From positions 19,398,562 through 19,462,561 of the forward strand of contig OX388347.1 of NCBI GenBank assembly GCA_947579665.1: a DNA stretch of 64,000 nucleotides, given 5' to 3'. The notes under the pieces are model-generated. The model did no database searches. It was not told where the DNA came from and saw only the letters and a list, made by a program, of their open reading frames with translations. The stretch is from Sympetrum striolatum (taxonomy: Eukaryota > Arthropoda > Insecta > Odonata > Libellulidae). This document shows, piece after piece, positions 35,810 to 49,119 of this stretch. How positions within the stretch are numbered: the first letter of the stretch is position 1; every line of letters begins with the position of its first letter. The translations under genes were made by a program, and so were the position numbers.

Positions 35810-37165
35810 ATCTTAAAGAAGGAAACCGGTTCGTAATGGCTCTACGTTGGCATATGAAGCGAAACCGGAACTTAACCAAATTTAGTTTAATCTTTGAACC
35901 GAAGCGAAAACTGGCACGAAAAATGTGAAGCCCTGGATTTACTGCGCGGTACTTCTTAGGATCTCCATCCAAGCGACACGTGTGTGTTGTAGAGGCATAT
36001 TTCTATCAGCGGCGGAATGCCGAAATGCACTTTCTCTCTTCGGCCATTTCAAGATATCAACGGAAGATCGGAATCGGTTATGCCGAGGGCACCGTTTTTC
36101 GATCGCGATTGGCTTCCATCGGAGAAGAAACGTCTGCGGAAGGCTTCAAGGTTTAGTAGGCCGAAGTGCTCGTGGGAGTGAGCGGATGGACAGATGAATG
36201 GGAGATGCGTTGGATGGCAGAACAAAGCATTCTTCCTCGGACTGGAGCGGAACGAATCTAACAAGCCGCGTATCTGAAACAACGACCGTGACTTTCTGTT
36301 ACTGTTAGGGTCGCCGAGTCGCCCATATTTGACTTTTCCGCATATTTCGCGGTTCTCCCTCGAAAAATTCTGAATTCCGCGCGGCGTCTCTGTTTTCCCA
36401 GGAGTGTTGCATTGAAAGTGGCTGTGATCTGACCGTCCTTCTTCCACCGTCTCTAAGATGCTACCCACCAACGCGAGAAAGCATATCTCAATACGATATG
36501 TTGCAATATTAACGATAGTAATAATAGTTCATTTCATTTCAGAAAAAATCTTACCTAGCTATTTTTAACACTCTGCTTACACAAAATACGTGGTTTAGGA
36601 TAATTACGAAATAATCACAATTGAAAATTAAAAATGAAATGAAGTCTGGATACAATTAATGGTATGAAATTAAGAAGGTAATAAATGAAATTAAAAAGAA
36701 ACAATTCATTTACTTTAATACATATATTACAAGTCCATTGAAAGAAAAAAGCCTATGCTTCAGCCAACGACTAAATAATGTTTCTTTCTTTATATGCAGA
36801 GTATTTTGGTTACAGTGAAAACAATTTAGGTGTCATATGTATATTTTTTATGATTTCCCCATTCAGTTTGGGTATCTCAAAGCGAAAGTGAAAAAATGCT
36901 ACGATAAATAGGCAAGCGTTACTAAAATGCTCCCAGATGCAGGCTGGGAATCTGTGAAAGAAAAGAGATTCGAAGCCAGGCTGCGATTGCCTGATACATT
37001 CAGGCAAAGTACGTTTGCGGAAGAGGTAACCGGTGTTATTCAACCACTCTGTTACTTCGGCCGATCCGATTATGAGCGCAAAATAAGATAAGTAGATCAT
37101 AATAAAAATCGTTTAAAAATGGATTCTTGACGTGAACGATACACGATGATAAAGAACTAAAGAAA
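35810..37165. other. Gene-free stretch with GC-rich core
   Basis: The part at 35930-36470 is GC-rich and holds the longest open frame of the window (minus 36049-36471, 140 codons), opposed by a plus-strand frame (35925-36197). The predicted peptide is rich in S, R and N and shows no domain or signal peptide. I do not call it a gene. Confidence 0.4.
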
Positions 37166-37172
37166 TAACGCC

Positions 37173-37231
37173 TGGTGTTAACGCCCTCTGCCACTCGCCC
37201 AAAGGCGGATTTTAGTGTGTTAATGTAGATG
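37173..37231 (-). repeat. Family C repeat, copy 3
   Basis: On the minus strand CATCTACATTAACACAC, then CCGCCTTTGGGCGAGTGGCAG and GGCGTTAACACCA, matching copy 1 with substitutions. No target duplication found. Confidence 0.6.
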
Positions 37232-37239
37232 CAGATCGA

Positions 37240-40200
37240 TATAGATGTATTATATAAGCTTTGCCCATCAAGAATCAGCTAATTTTCTGATATGTGTCCC
37301 TCATTTCCTCCTATCCATCTCCTTCATCTTGTTAATGTTTTATTGAGCAAGAATGAAGCAACAGATATTTTGTCGTGGTGAGGAATAATGACTCCTTGAT
37401 GATATCTAATCAGGGAAAGTTGGTCTTTAAAAATACGCCGATGCCGTGAAAGAATTAGCAGACAATGCTTTCATGTAACTCTGCCTTTGCCCTTTGAATT
37501 CGACTCTGTACTGCTTATGGCAGTTGTGCTATCTTATATTCACACAATTGCGTTTGTGCTTACCTTTATTTTTGCAGTTTTGTCGCTGTCATCAGTTGTT
37601 TAGCTAGGTTGATGTAACTATTATTTTCAATCCTGATCTTATATTGCCTTCTCCACTTCAGGGTAGATATTTTTTGTTTATATAAGAAACGAAATAAATA
37701 AGACAGGGATTGCTCATTTCAGTTAGCTTTAAAAATATGTATGACTTGAAGTCTGAAAATTTTATATCCATTGTATTCTTAAAGAGTCATAGCTTTTGGT
37801 CACAAATCAGTGAAAAACTTCGCATTTCCTAAGGAAATGTATATGAGTAGGCCCATGAATAGGCTTTTCTTTAGCAGAAATGTAATACGGCCTTTTATTT
37901 TATTCTGAAACCTTTTTGTATTGAATATTTTTTTTCGAAATAATTTTATGATAGATGGAGCTAAGCGTTGCGTCAGAAAATTAATAAGTAGATTAACCTA
38001 ACAGATTGTTCTTTTTGAATGTTTCATCCAATTTTGTGTGGTAAGCGTTGATAACTAAATCGAAAAAAGCAAAAATTGGTTGAAAGATACCTTGAAATGT
38101 GAAACTCACGTTCACATTACCTATCATTATAAAAGAGCAATGAAACGGAAAAATTCTTAGAAATCTCTTTTTTGGTGCAAATAATACATCGTCTGCGGCC
38201 CGTTAAGTTTATATCGAAGCTAATACGAATTGCCGGTGTAAAAGCTCCCATACCCCCGATCTAATTGAATGCGTTAGCTTGCCCGCTTCATCTTTCCGCA
38301 ATGCCCTATGCATACTTGTATGAGAAATGTAGGTCTCTGTTTATTTTTTAGACTCCCGTTCAAGGGCATAATATTTGAAGTGCCGAAGAGAACGACATCG
38401 CCGCAGTTAAGCATTGACATCGAAGTGTGGAGTTTCTCTCGAAAAATCCCGGAGCCGAGTATAAAATTCTATCTTAAGTTTTATGCGGATTGCTTTCCAT
38501 CCCGAGATCTTTCTCCTCCATTAGTGTTACAGAATGAAATGCTGTCATCTATCGAGCCGTAACTAATATAGGTCAACGGTTTAGGTTGTTTAGTTTCCTT
38601 TTGCCCAGGCGTGAAAATCCATCTAATCTGAATTGGCTTTAATAAGTTAAAAACCCGCGCGGGTTGAGTCGTGCTAAGCAGGCACTCCGCCGCATACGGA
38701 ATAGATAAATTTTCTTCCGATGGAAAGGCATGGTTTTGGAGAACGATGTCAAATGAATGTATGTCGCCAAATACGGAAAAGGGAATGGAAATTTTAAGCT
38801 TAGGCCTTTTTTTGTCTGCTCATCTTCTTTTCTATGCCGTTTTTAATGTATGATAATTGTAGTTCTCCTTCGTATTGTCTCTCTATGTAGTCCACACCTG
38901 CATGGATACTTTGCAAGCCACCTATCTCCATATTCTATGCATGTGGGTTGTCACCGCCCAGCGACCATCTATTTTTTTATACTATCGCATGGAGTTTGTT
39001 GAAAATAGTGCTCAAATTTTTGGCTAAGTCTCCGATTCTTTCATTTTTGAAATGGCAGAAGTAGCAGAGAGATCGCCAAATATCCATTAAGTTTTCTAGG
39101 AACACACTTTCTCTAAATTAATTTAATGGTCTTAACTTAACTTTTAATCTCCTTTCCTCCAAGGATTCACAGCCCACGTCAGATGGTATTACAGCAGCAC
39201 TTAATGTTTTCTTTTAAAGTTGTCAATCACCGTAAGTTGGAGAAGCTTTACATTTTGAGCTATTTGTACTGACTTTTGTTGCCCAAGCATGTTTTCATTC
39301 CCTTATGTCATACATCGCTAAACAAGTGAATTGTATTTATGGGTAGAAGGCATTTAAGTAACTTTCAACAATATTTTTGAAACTATTTTGAAATAATGAT
39401 TAGTAATGAGTACATCGTCTGATTTTATGCATAATGGTCTTACTTCAAAATTAGACAGATAAGTAGACAAAGGACGTTATTCGGTGAAATCGAAACCTAA
39501 ATTTCCCATCTTCCCATCAACCGATACTAATAAAATAAGATCATATTAAATTATATAAAACTACAATTGTAATAAATAGTTGTATAATAAAAAATTTAAA
39601 AGTATCTGTGAAATTACAATTTTAAAAAATATCAAATCACCACAAATATCGGAGGTTGGGTGGAGAGGAATTATCTGAAGAACGTAGGCAAATTAATAAC
39701 AGATCATATACTTAGATACTTAGTACTAATTTATTAGCGGTTATTTTACAAAGAGTTGGAATACGTGTGCGTTTGTCTAGCTCTTAAAGCGAGAGTCCAA
39801 TCCATCGATTTCACATCTCATCGCTCAATTACTCCTTTCTGTTTTCTAATCCGTGATTGTTTTCGTACTTATCCCGTTTGTAGGTAAACGTCGAGCAGTC
39901 TGTGGAAGACGCAAACTCGACAAACCACTCTTCTCTCCTCCTAAGAAAACGGCCTTGGCATTCCCTCGCCTCCCACTATGAGCATGATGTATGCGTCTCT
40001 TTAAATTTATGATTATCTCATATTTCAAACCCTTTACTCAATACTCATAGTCCATGCAACAACAAGGTTCCAGACTCGATCGAGTCGCACGTGAAATCAA
40101 TGTTAAAACGCTTCACCGTGGGAAGAACCCTTGAGCCAAAAGCTTGTACCTTTAGTTATGAAATATTACGTATTAACTTTCAACCCATAATTTAGGTATA

Positions 40201-40790
40201 AACTTCTAATCACATACAACAATCTCTTGAATAGCAGTGGATGTAGAATTATTTTACCGTTAAATCATCTTTTTTATCTTTATCTCGTGTAATTTCTAAC
40301 AAATACTTAGACAAACAGTTACTTTTATTTAATACAAGATATTTTTTCGAAAAATCTGCATAACGGTAAACCTGTTTCTGTGCAGTTGATATTGTCTTTG
40401 GTCGGAACCTTTGAACTATAATATAAGTCTCCCATTCATAACTCCTTGGGAGATAGCAGGTTTAGGCTTTCATATTAGAGCCTAACAAACGGGAAATGAA
40501 GGTTATTTAGCTATCACCACGCCTATCGTTTCTCAGGCTTTTACCTCTTATACTCAACGTTTACACGCTGAGTCAAAATTTAATCTCAAAGATAATCCAA
40601 GCAGATGAGCAGTCGTAGATTGGGAACCCTTGCCGTTTGCGTTTGCAGTAGAGCCTTTAAAACTATTCCGAGTTCCCCTTTTTTTTTTTGAAGCCGTAAG
40701 TCATCACTCGGATCCATAGCCGAATCGGAAATAGCTCAAATAAATCAATTTCGCTTTCATACTTAGCAAGGTAATCGAATTAACAATATT
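37240..40790. other. Gene-free stretch
   Basis: AT-rich unique DNA. A perfect 14-bp palindrome AACCCGCGCGGGTT is at 38652-38665. Frames at 38308-38562 and 38671-38853 carry no motif. Confidence 0.35.
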
Positions 40791-40794
40791 TTGA

Positions 40795-40870
40795 CTTGAC
40801 TGGGACTAGAACCCGGGTCTCTCACTGTCCGGGCTGGTGTTCTAACCACCTAATTTTACTCCTTGCACAA
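40795..40870 (-). repeat. tRNA-like SINE head (family S6)
   Basis: On the minus strand an A-box-like TAGGTGGTTAG (rc of 40842-40852) and a B box GGTTCTAGTCC (rc of 40803-40813) sit about 28 bp apart, with CCCGG before the B box as in a T arm. The related relic at 12335-12390 shows it is dispersed. It is likely a SINE head; a full cloverleaf is not visible. Confidence 0.6.
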
Positions 40871-40874
40871 ACTT

Positions 40875-43015
40875 GGGTTAAGACGCACAATTTTGTTCCG
40901 CAAAGTTTAGCTTTATCTCCATAATCTAAATAAAAAAATGTATCAGTGATGTTTCTCAAGTTTCCGCATACTCATCCTATGATCTCCTGGTATCTGGAAT
41001 CCCTCCGTAATTGCTGCCAGCATTTTGTTCTCTGGTCTCATTAGGAGCTTATTTATTGCAGTGATTAATTCGAATTTGACGCTCAGGGAGATCTTTGGCC
41101 ACGCGTCGTTTCGCCAGACGATGAAAAAACCAACGAGTGATCACCATTGACCTCCATCTCCTCTTAAGCACCTGCCGACATCCAAAATTTGACTTAAGGA
41201 GATGCTTTTCCCTCGTATTTGCTGACCTTCGTGACTATTTTCATAGCGGTTTCACTCCTGAGAACGGCGGCTTATGAGGAGTTCAAAGGTTTCTTTACCC
41301 TGCCAGTCACGGCATTCTCATCGTCTATTTAATTTCGGCGTACGATTAGCGTTAACATTACGTATAAGCGAACATGAACAACCATTGTGTGAATAACCGT
41401 AAAGTAATTGACGTAATATCCAGTGAGACAAATATTAGACTAAGATAATTCCTTTCATGACATCACCTTTTCTCCATAGACCTTTAATCGAGGAGTTTTT
41501 CTCACAACTCAAATCTTTTTGTGGTTACTATATCTTGTTTGTACATATTAATTTGTATTTATCATCTAATAATTTTTCATCAACTTTGTATTTTAATCAT
41601 TGTGTTTACCATAGTATCTAAATAATTTAGTTTGTATCAATAATTAATATCCAAGGATGAATTTCAGTAATAGTAATAGTGTTCATTTATAAAAATAATA
41701 AAAGGTCTTTTTTTGGGGCCCTTTAACGAGACCCTTAGCTTGTGCGCTTCATGGTAAATCCGTCCCTGCTGGTATCTGATGGTCGTCGGTTTGTTTATAC
41801 CTATTGACTTCTTTTTCTAGGTGTAAGTTATTGTTTGTCGACTTTTTTTGATTTAATAGTGTAAAATTTCATGTAAATACTCTTTAAGGTCAGATAGAAG
41901 AAATACAATTTTGGATTAGAATTCCCGTATGAGTAAAATAATGAAATAGTTGTTCAGAACTTAATTACTTGTATTGCATAATCTCATTATTTACTTATGT
42001 TTTCATTTAATTTATATCTATGATTCATTTATTATCGTTTTTTAAATGTAATTAAACTTCGTCTTTCAAACATTTGATTCCATATAGGTAGTATAGAAGC
42101 CCGTCAATACTCTCCGAAATCTTTTTACGAGATACGATTCCCATTCTCTGTTTTCCAAACACACTCGGGGTGAGGTCTTATCACCTTCCACAGCTGAACG
42201 TTTTCAAAGTGTGGGCAGGTGTAAAAATAGACGAAATGGGACATCCGTATTTGATTTGTTTACTCTGTCAGGACGTAAATGAGTAAACAAATGAGGATGT
42301 ATCCGGGGATTTCCTTCGGGATAAGACAGGAGCATCTTTTGTGCCTTTCCGTGAATGAGAATTGTGATTTTGGGTCGCTACCAAATGATGGAGAGACAGC
42401 GCGTCTCTTGAGTGAAGCACCATCTTCTTCGTCCCCACAATTCCAACGCTATTTCCGTACCTCGGAATTTCTGAAATTCTCTTCGGAAGACGGCTTTTTC
42501 AAATCATCATCCTTCTCGTTTCTTAACAAGCCACCGAATAGAAATTAATGTTATATAAATTTTGCTTAATTACGTGAGCTAACAGGAATCGCTCGTAAAG
42601 TTTCTTTCGGGCCCTCATCTATTCTAATTTGTTTATATTGGGTGTCTTCTTTTAATGTTGCCTCGATTTTAATTTCCATCTGTGCCTATCCTATTAGAAT
42701 ATCTAGCTGATAGCTTAAAAGTAATTTGTCTTAAGAATTTTATGCGATTCTTTAATAAATTTAAGGTTCAGCTTTAAATCCTTTAGGCGGGCTCGTTTCA
42801 GGTGTATGCGCAGTTGAACCTTGTTGTAAAATATATGACTGTTTCTTCTTCCATCTGAAGTTACTGTCATACAAATATATTAATGAGGATTTATTTGTCA
42901 GATTGGTAAAAATTTATATGTATGCATTGGTTTAAGTTTCTAATGAGAATGAGGCTTCTATGTATATTTATATACATAGATACATAGTGTTCTATAATTC
43001 GGTAAGTCCATGTGC
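40875..43015. other. Gene-free stretch
   Basis: At about 41690-41750 an AATAATAAAAGG run next to a GC-richer segment could be the reversed tail of another retroposon, but no matching copy is convincing. The 89-codon frame at 42279-42548 is serine-rich and unrecognised. Confidence 0.35.
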
Positions 43016-43019
43016 ATTC

Positions 43020-43320
43020 ATACTTCGTGTTCCCTGCCATTCTCTTCGTTTCTTGGTAACTTGGTAACCCCACCCTGTATGTCATGCCTAATCTTTTGCC
43101 TGTCTTTTCCCTTGCATTATACCCTCAATTACTTTCTTTTTCAGTCCCACTTCCTCAATATTTGGCCCACACATTTCCTTTGTCGACGCTTAATTACTTC
43201 AATTAAAACTCTCTCCCCCTAATCCAACTCTTGCGCCTCCGTTTCTTCTCCTATCATCACGTTTTGCATTCTACGCAACACCCACATCTATGAAGCCCCC
43301 AATTATCTGCTTCTCATATT
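43020..43320 (-). pseudogene. LINE reverse transcriptase C-terminal fragment
   Basis: Broken minus-strand frames, in order, read RMQNVMIGEE (about 43239-43285), GQILRK (43150-43167), KKKVIEGIMQGKR (about 43103-43140) and SYQETKRMAG (within 43029-43085). This matches the layout of the C-terminal domain of many LINE proteins: an RRM segment, GHILR, then VxEGKxxGKRGRGR, then SYxEMKRMA. At least two frameshifts and in-frame stops separate the pieces, and GRGRPR has decayed to QAKGLG. The catalytic YADD region is absent. Nucleotide similarity with 61440-61602, including GCTTAATTACTTCA, places both in one family. Confidence 0.7.
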
Positions 43321-43324
43321 AGGC

Positions 43325-46300
43325 CATAAAATTTTGCTATAAAACTTTCGTTATATTGTTCTATGAATTCGATTCTGATACTTTGCTTTGATAGAAGGGA
43401 GAACCTTGTTGCAAGTACACAAGTACTTTAACGTTTAATCTTAGAAAAAAATGGAAGGTTATGAGACGCAATGGTACGACTTACCCAAAAAGATAGTGCT
43501 ATAAATTTTGAAAGACTCTTATAAATACTTATTTATTTATTTCGTATTAATTTGTATAATTTGCTCATTGGACCAAGCGGTTTAGGGGAGCGTAATTTGT
43601 CCAGCATTTCCCCAAATACGTTAGGGAAACCCCACAAAAACCTTTCGTATAACTCCTCTTTTAAATTAACCACAATTTCATATGTACCTATATACCTATT
43701 TACACGATACAAAAACACAATTCAAACAGGAATGATTAATACTTAAACAAGAAATACTAAGAATAGTTGGTTGGATCCTTTTTGTAGCAAAAGAAAACTA
43801 AAAAAATTCAAGGAAGAGAAGGGTGTTGGAAATTGAATAAAATTTAGCCATATGTAACAGTAATTGAATTTAAGTTTAATACAATTATACCTTTGATACT
43901 GGCGGCTAGCGGCGTATCAATGCGTAACCACACTTCGTTAGCTCGTCGGGACCAAAAATGAAAATACAATCGCAAGGAGTTGAAATTAAGGTAGATGAAC
44001 AATTGTGTTAATTTACCAAATTTTATTTCAGTATAATCTAGATTTTTTACCGGTTTAATTTTCTGGTCATAATTCCACGAACTTCGTTCCGAAAATTAAG
44101 TTTTTTCTAAGGCTATTTCAAAGGAAGAAAAGACGCGTGGTGCATCCTTGACTGTCTCGACCGATTTAGATTCGGAATGTTTTTATGAGATCCTCGGAAA
44201 CGCCTCAACGGAGTGGTATTCTATTTTCGGCAGTCGAATCTCTCTTAACGATCCCTCCTCGGAAGAGGCTGCTCCAGTGAAAGTACGCCTCAGCTTTCCT
44301 TCTCCTCGATCTTATTTTGCTTATCGTGATTCGTAGGCTGCTTTGATCTTCGCGAGGAAGTTTGCTTTTAGTGCCACAAATCGTCGAGCGCCCGTCGTTA
44401 TTTAGGATGACGAGAGGCGATAAAGTGTGCTCGGGTTCCTGTTAAGTTTATCGCGAACGACGTCTGCCCGTTGACATTATAAGCTTCCGCGGTAGCAAGA
44501 CCAAAGGTGGAAATCTTGATGGAGAAAGATCTCGGAGTTTTCACGCATTTTTACATTATAGCTGACCGTTTCCATATGCTAATTGAGGATGAATAAGTCG
44601 GGAAAGTGCTCTGGAAAGTTTGTACCTGCGTGTGAGGGAGTCGCTTCTATGCAGCTTACGTTTTGGTGCGCTGAAATCTTTAGGTATCTATGTAGGATTC
44701 GTAGTTTTATTTCGTAGGGGTGGTACTTTTTGCTGGTGACGTAGAGGAAGGTTTCACGAAAAGGTTTTGTTCTCAGTGAAGGAATGTCGCGTAAATTCTA
44801 AATGAGAATTCTTCTAAAATTCCTGTTCCTATAACACATAAGAGAAAGGAGAATTCTATTAAAACTGAATGAATAAATTCTATTAAATTAAATGTCAAAA
44901 ATAATTCTTTCAAAAAACAAGTCTGTATCTGAAGTTTTCTTAGGCAATTATGAATTATTCAAAAAGATACTGTTTAAGAGTATATTATTTACTCTTAGTA
45001 TTAGGGTGGCTAGTTACTTTTTTCTCCCTGTCAGTATCAAAGCTATTTTTCTAGATTTTTTAGTTATTAATTGCCATTGTGTTTATGGGGGTACAATTTT
45101 TTCATGCACCGTTTTGTTTTATAGAGGAAAGAATTTTTCCTCGATGAATATCTTTTTACTCACAAGTTCTTAAGTCAAAAAACCTATGTTGCCGTGAAAT
45201 GCTCTCTAATATTAATGTTTTCTTTAGTAAAAATGCTAAAAGATAGGCAGACGTTCCAAAAGAAAATGTATATACTTCAGCGATGCAAGTAGCAAGTCTA
45301 ACTAAAATCGGAAACTATTTGAGTGAATCATCAATTGAACTTTCTGAGCTATTAGGGTGTACAAATATAACTTGCCGAAACAAAGGTTTCCTGTTTGAAA
45401 CCTCCCCCTGTAGTCAACAAAATCTTTTTATACACTCCCATGATTCAAATCTGATTCCAAGTAATGGAACCTTGCGTGAAGTTTTTTCATTTACTTTAAA
45501 CTTTCCGTTACAGTTTCCACATACTGGTATTTGAATAAACGCAAAGTATAATTCAGAAGTATTGTGATGAACCATAAAGTGGCTAATTCAGTAAATAATT
45601 AGAGTCTTGGCAATTATTTTGAAGTTAATAATCAATAGATTGAGTATTATTCGACGTCATTCATACGCAATATCTCCTATCGCATGCATTAAACTTACCG
45701 TGATTGTAGAGTAATTTCAAAGAGATTTGAACGCCTCCATGATCAGATAGTATACAATTTATGTACGTTGAATTTATTGCTGGGTCTTATTCATTATAAT
45801 ATGAGAATACGACAGGAAAACGTGAGTTGTGGATGGATGTGTTTATTTTCGTAGCGGAGTGGATCGTGTGCATCGAAGCCGTTCTTCAACCCTTGCCCAT
45901 AAAACTGAGAGAGCTAAAGTTAGATTGAAAAGATGCGTGGTGTTGTATCTTTTTGAATAGTATCAACGACGGGATCAGAGGAAGTGGGGATTAAGTCGGC
46001 GTGGAGATGTGGGAATCGGGTACCGCTACACGATCTCCTATCGCGGACTCCAGACGCCTCCAGAGGTGCATATACGCATGCCTCGGTCACTTCTATATTT
46101 CAATCATACATCATTACTTATATTTTATTAAACCGAAGGAGTTTTAAACTATTTTATTAAATTAATAAATTCAAGCCAGTCCTTTCGTTTCCCTCATTTT
46201 TTTCCTAAAATAGTATTATAAATTTTATGATCATTTGGTTATTTTGTAAATCATCATCAAGTTAAAAACTACTCTTACCATATGAGGTCACCCATGATAA

Positions 46301-46855
46301 AGATATTTCTACGAAAATGATGGACATATTTTCAAGGAATGAGTAGGAAATCGGCTTCAGACTGTAAGATAGTAACAACCCCTGTAGGGTACAGAAATCT
46401 GCGAGAATTATTACTTGTATATTAGAAAAAGCTGTAAATGCCTCGAAATATTGAAAGAATATAATGGTTCATTTGAATGACGATGGTGAGATAGAATAAA
46501 ACTGGTTCAATGATGCTTGGTGGAATTTCATCTTAGAAAATCATTTTTGCATCATGAGTGTGTATTAAAAAATCTGTGCTTTTTACGCTTTTTTAGTAGT
46601 ATACTCTTAGTTCAACAACTATTTTGAATGGTCAAGTATTGAAGTTTATATATTATAAGCGAAGTATTCAAGATATTGAACAAGAATTTTTCGCTTTGGA
46701 TGATCAAAATAACAGATGATTAATTAATGCTGTGATTACGTAAGAATAATAGATTCAGAGGTAATTGTTGAGAATTAAGACGATAAATGTTTACAATCAA
46801 AACAGCGAGCTAGTGTTTCCTCAGGATTGTCATATCTTAGGTAGGTTCTGGGAAT
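43325..46855. other. Gene-free stretch
   Basis: The part at 44140-44780 is GC-richer. Frames at 44148-44336, 44892-45173 and 45283-45534 have no recognisable domains. No repeat shared with the rest of the window was found. Confidence 0.35.
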
Positions 46856-46884
46856 AATCTAACGTACTATAATAACACGAGAAA

Positions 46885-47310
46885 AGACAAATGAATTTTA
46901 TAAAGCAACAACTATCCCTAGAGTTATTTACGGATCGGAACTTAGGACTCAGACGTAGGACTTACAACTTAGGGGTTTGATATCCGGAGATGAAGTTTTT
47001 CAGGCAGTGAAGGGCTACATAAGACTAGGCCACTATTATGAAACAAGGAGATAAAGAGGAATAAAACAGTTATAGCTGAACTATGGTAATTGCACTTAAA
47101 CTATAAATGAAACAGTTAGTGTAGGATATTGGAAATTTTGTGCACTTGAGGAGTCTAACTAATAAGATTGCTGAGGATTGCATGAGCTTATGATAATATT
47201 AGTAAAGAAGCGTGGGAATTCCGAAGAAGCGATTGAGTCTTAAGAAGCTTAGAATCCAGCTCTTGTCAGAGCAAAAAGAATATTCTCATGCATATTAAAC
47301 TGTCCTTGCA
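46885..47310 (+). pseudogene. LINE reverse transcriptase fragment, after the catalytic core
   Basis: The plus strand carries broken LINE sequence. One frame reads TTIPRVIYGSE (YGSE at 46929-46940), the conserved segment usually seen as YGSETW. It is followed about 50 nt later by EMKFFR (46987-47004), and after a frameshift by QAVKGYIRLGH. This matches the familiar order YGSE(T/A)W, EMKFLR, KGYTRLDH of LINE C-terminal regions. Downstream pieces near 47210-47280 (GIPKKRLSLKKL) fit the later GRPRKRW-like segment. There is no intact frame, and stops are frequent. It does not visibly align at the DNA level with the 43-kb and 61-kb fragments, so it may be another LINE lineage. Confidence 0.65.
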
Positions 47311-47314
47311 TAAA

Positions 47315-49045
47315 TCAATATCCAGCACATTTTTCCACAGATAGCTGTACGCATTACCTCATTACCTCGTAGACGCCATGAGGATTGAGAAGTGATGGAA
47401 ATGCTACAAATTATTATAATAGGAATGCTTTGGTAACGGTAGATTTTTCGATTATCCGCGATGGATATTAATTATATTTTACGTATACGGATAATCTGTT
47501 AATGAAAAAATACATAAAATGTAATCGCTAAAATTTAATTCGCCTCAAGTTATTTCGTAAAGTATTAAATTAATACAGTATAAATTGTATGAATTAAATA
47601 AGTTCTGAATAACCGTTACTTCCCGCATTTTGTCGTAATGATTACTTTTTACGCAGAAAATACTTTTACAGTGACGTCTGTTATATCTGATTAGTTGCGC
47701 TCGTTATGAAAGAAATGAATAGTCACTCATAATTGCATCTTGATTGAAGAAGTTTCTCATCCCATGTCATTCTCACTCGCGGCATTACCATGGGTCGTTG
47801 TTTCTAATTAGATGTGAAATTGTTATCTTCCCGTAGTCTTTCGAATCATCTCTTGTATATGGTCTCAAGGGATTTACCCTTTAACTGGCTGGAATACTTC
47901 GCACGTCGAGTGTCTGATATCCAGTGAAAAATTAAGTTTTGATGATTATTTTTTTGCAAAAGATGCTAAGCACATACATCGACAAATATCAAAATAATTT
48001 CAAAATTTTATAGCATTCATACATTAATTTTTATCAGAATTAAATACGAGCCATTTTTTAAAAGTATTATATGATCAATGAATGTAGAAATTCGATTATC
48101 ATCGCTAACAAAACGACTAATTTAACAATAATTTATCAATGATAATAATAATCATGATTTTTATTTCTTCGAAGACATATGTATGTACGTCTGTATAAGA
48201 CAAGTCATCCATAATCACACTGACACAACACAGGCAAATTAAAGAGACAAAATTATAAACGATATTTCCTAACGTTCATGATGCAATACTAAAATTTAAA
48301 CGATAGTGAACGCTCTCTAAATTTATTACTAACTTGTTGAGTAATTAGCATACTAAGTTATAAAGTTCTGTACGTATGATTTGGGAATTTTATAAAGTGC
48401 AATTGTGATTGTTTATTCTAGTGTGCATCTTGTTTTTGTACAAAATAACCATCGATTCAAATTTGTGCATTTCTGAAGCCGGAGGGTAAGGAAACCGCGC
48501 CCTCTTGATTTCGGGATCTCCTAAGCCATCCAACTGTTGCTGTATGGTTGAATCGAGGACATCCATTTCCTGATATCTGCCACAGGAATGTTCCGCTTAA
48601 TCCGCACGAGATATTATCTCAGCGACCGCTACAGGATTGACCTTTTACGGCGTTTGATGGTTCCCACCTCTGTAACATACTCCCCGGGTTCATGGGAATT
48701 AAACTGCTCGTATTTATTTCACATCGCATCCTCTGTGGGAGGCCTCTTCATGTTTTGCCTCTCGGTCGTTGTAACAGATTTCAAACGATCATTATTAGAT
48801 CGCTGTACTGTGTAACGGTTGTTCGAAGCTGCTCTTCCTCCTTATTAATTGCATTGTGGAGTTATTCACCAATTTAATTCACTTGGGTAATTAGCTCTTC
48901 GGTGCTAGTGGTGTTTCGTCAAGGCAGATTGCAGACATTTTTTTATTAAAAAAATCTTCTACAGAAGTTCCCAATTATATCCATTTCAATTATTTAGACG
49001 ATCACTAACACAATGGACGAATACAAACTTGCCAAAGCAAGAAAA
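47315..49045. other. Gene-free stretch
   Basis: The part at 48470-48860 is GC-richer and long open on the minus strand as well as in two plus-strand frames, without a recognised motif. The rest is AT-rich. Confidence 0.35.
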
Positions 49046-49115
49046 AACTCGGTTAGCCGGACTTGAACCCGGGACCTCAATGTTAGAAGTCATTCCGCTA
49101 CCGATTACGGCATTT
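49045..49115 (-). repeat. tRNA-like element with pol III stop
   Basis: On the minus strand a B box GGTTCAAGTCC (rc of 49059-49069) is preceded by TCCCG and an A-box-like region (ATCGGTAGCGG). About 20 bp after the B box a run of six T could stop pol III. Stem pairing is incomplete, so this is a tRNA pseudogene or SINE head, not a confident tRNA gene. Confidence 0.5.
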
Positions 49116-49119
49116 AATT

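Noticed and set aside
38652..38665. 14-bp palindrome AACCCGCGCGGGTT as an operator site
   Set aside because: A single palindrome without a nearby gene or a second copy gives no basis for a regulatory call.
49045..49115. Functional tRNA gene on the minus strand
   Set aside because: The promoter boxes and a T run are present, but the T stem and acceptor stem do not pair properly, so only a tRNA-like element is called.
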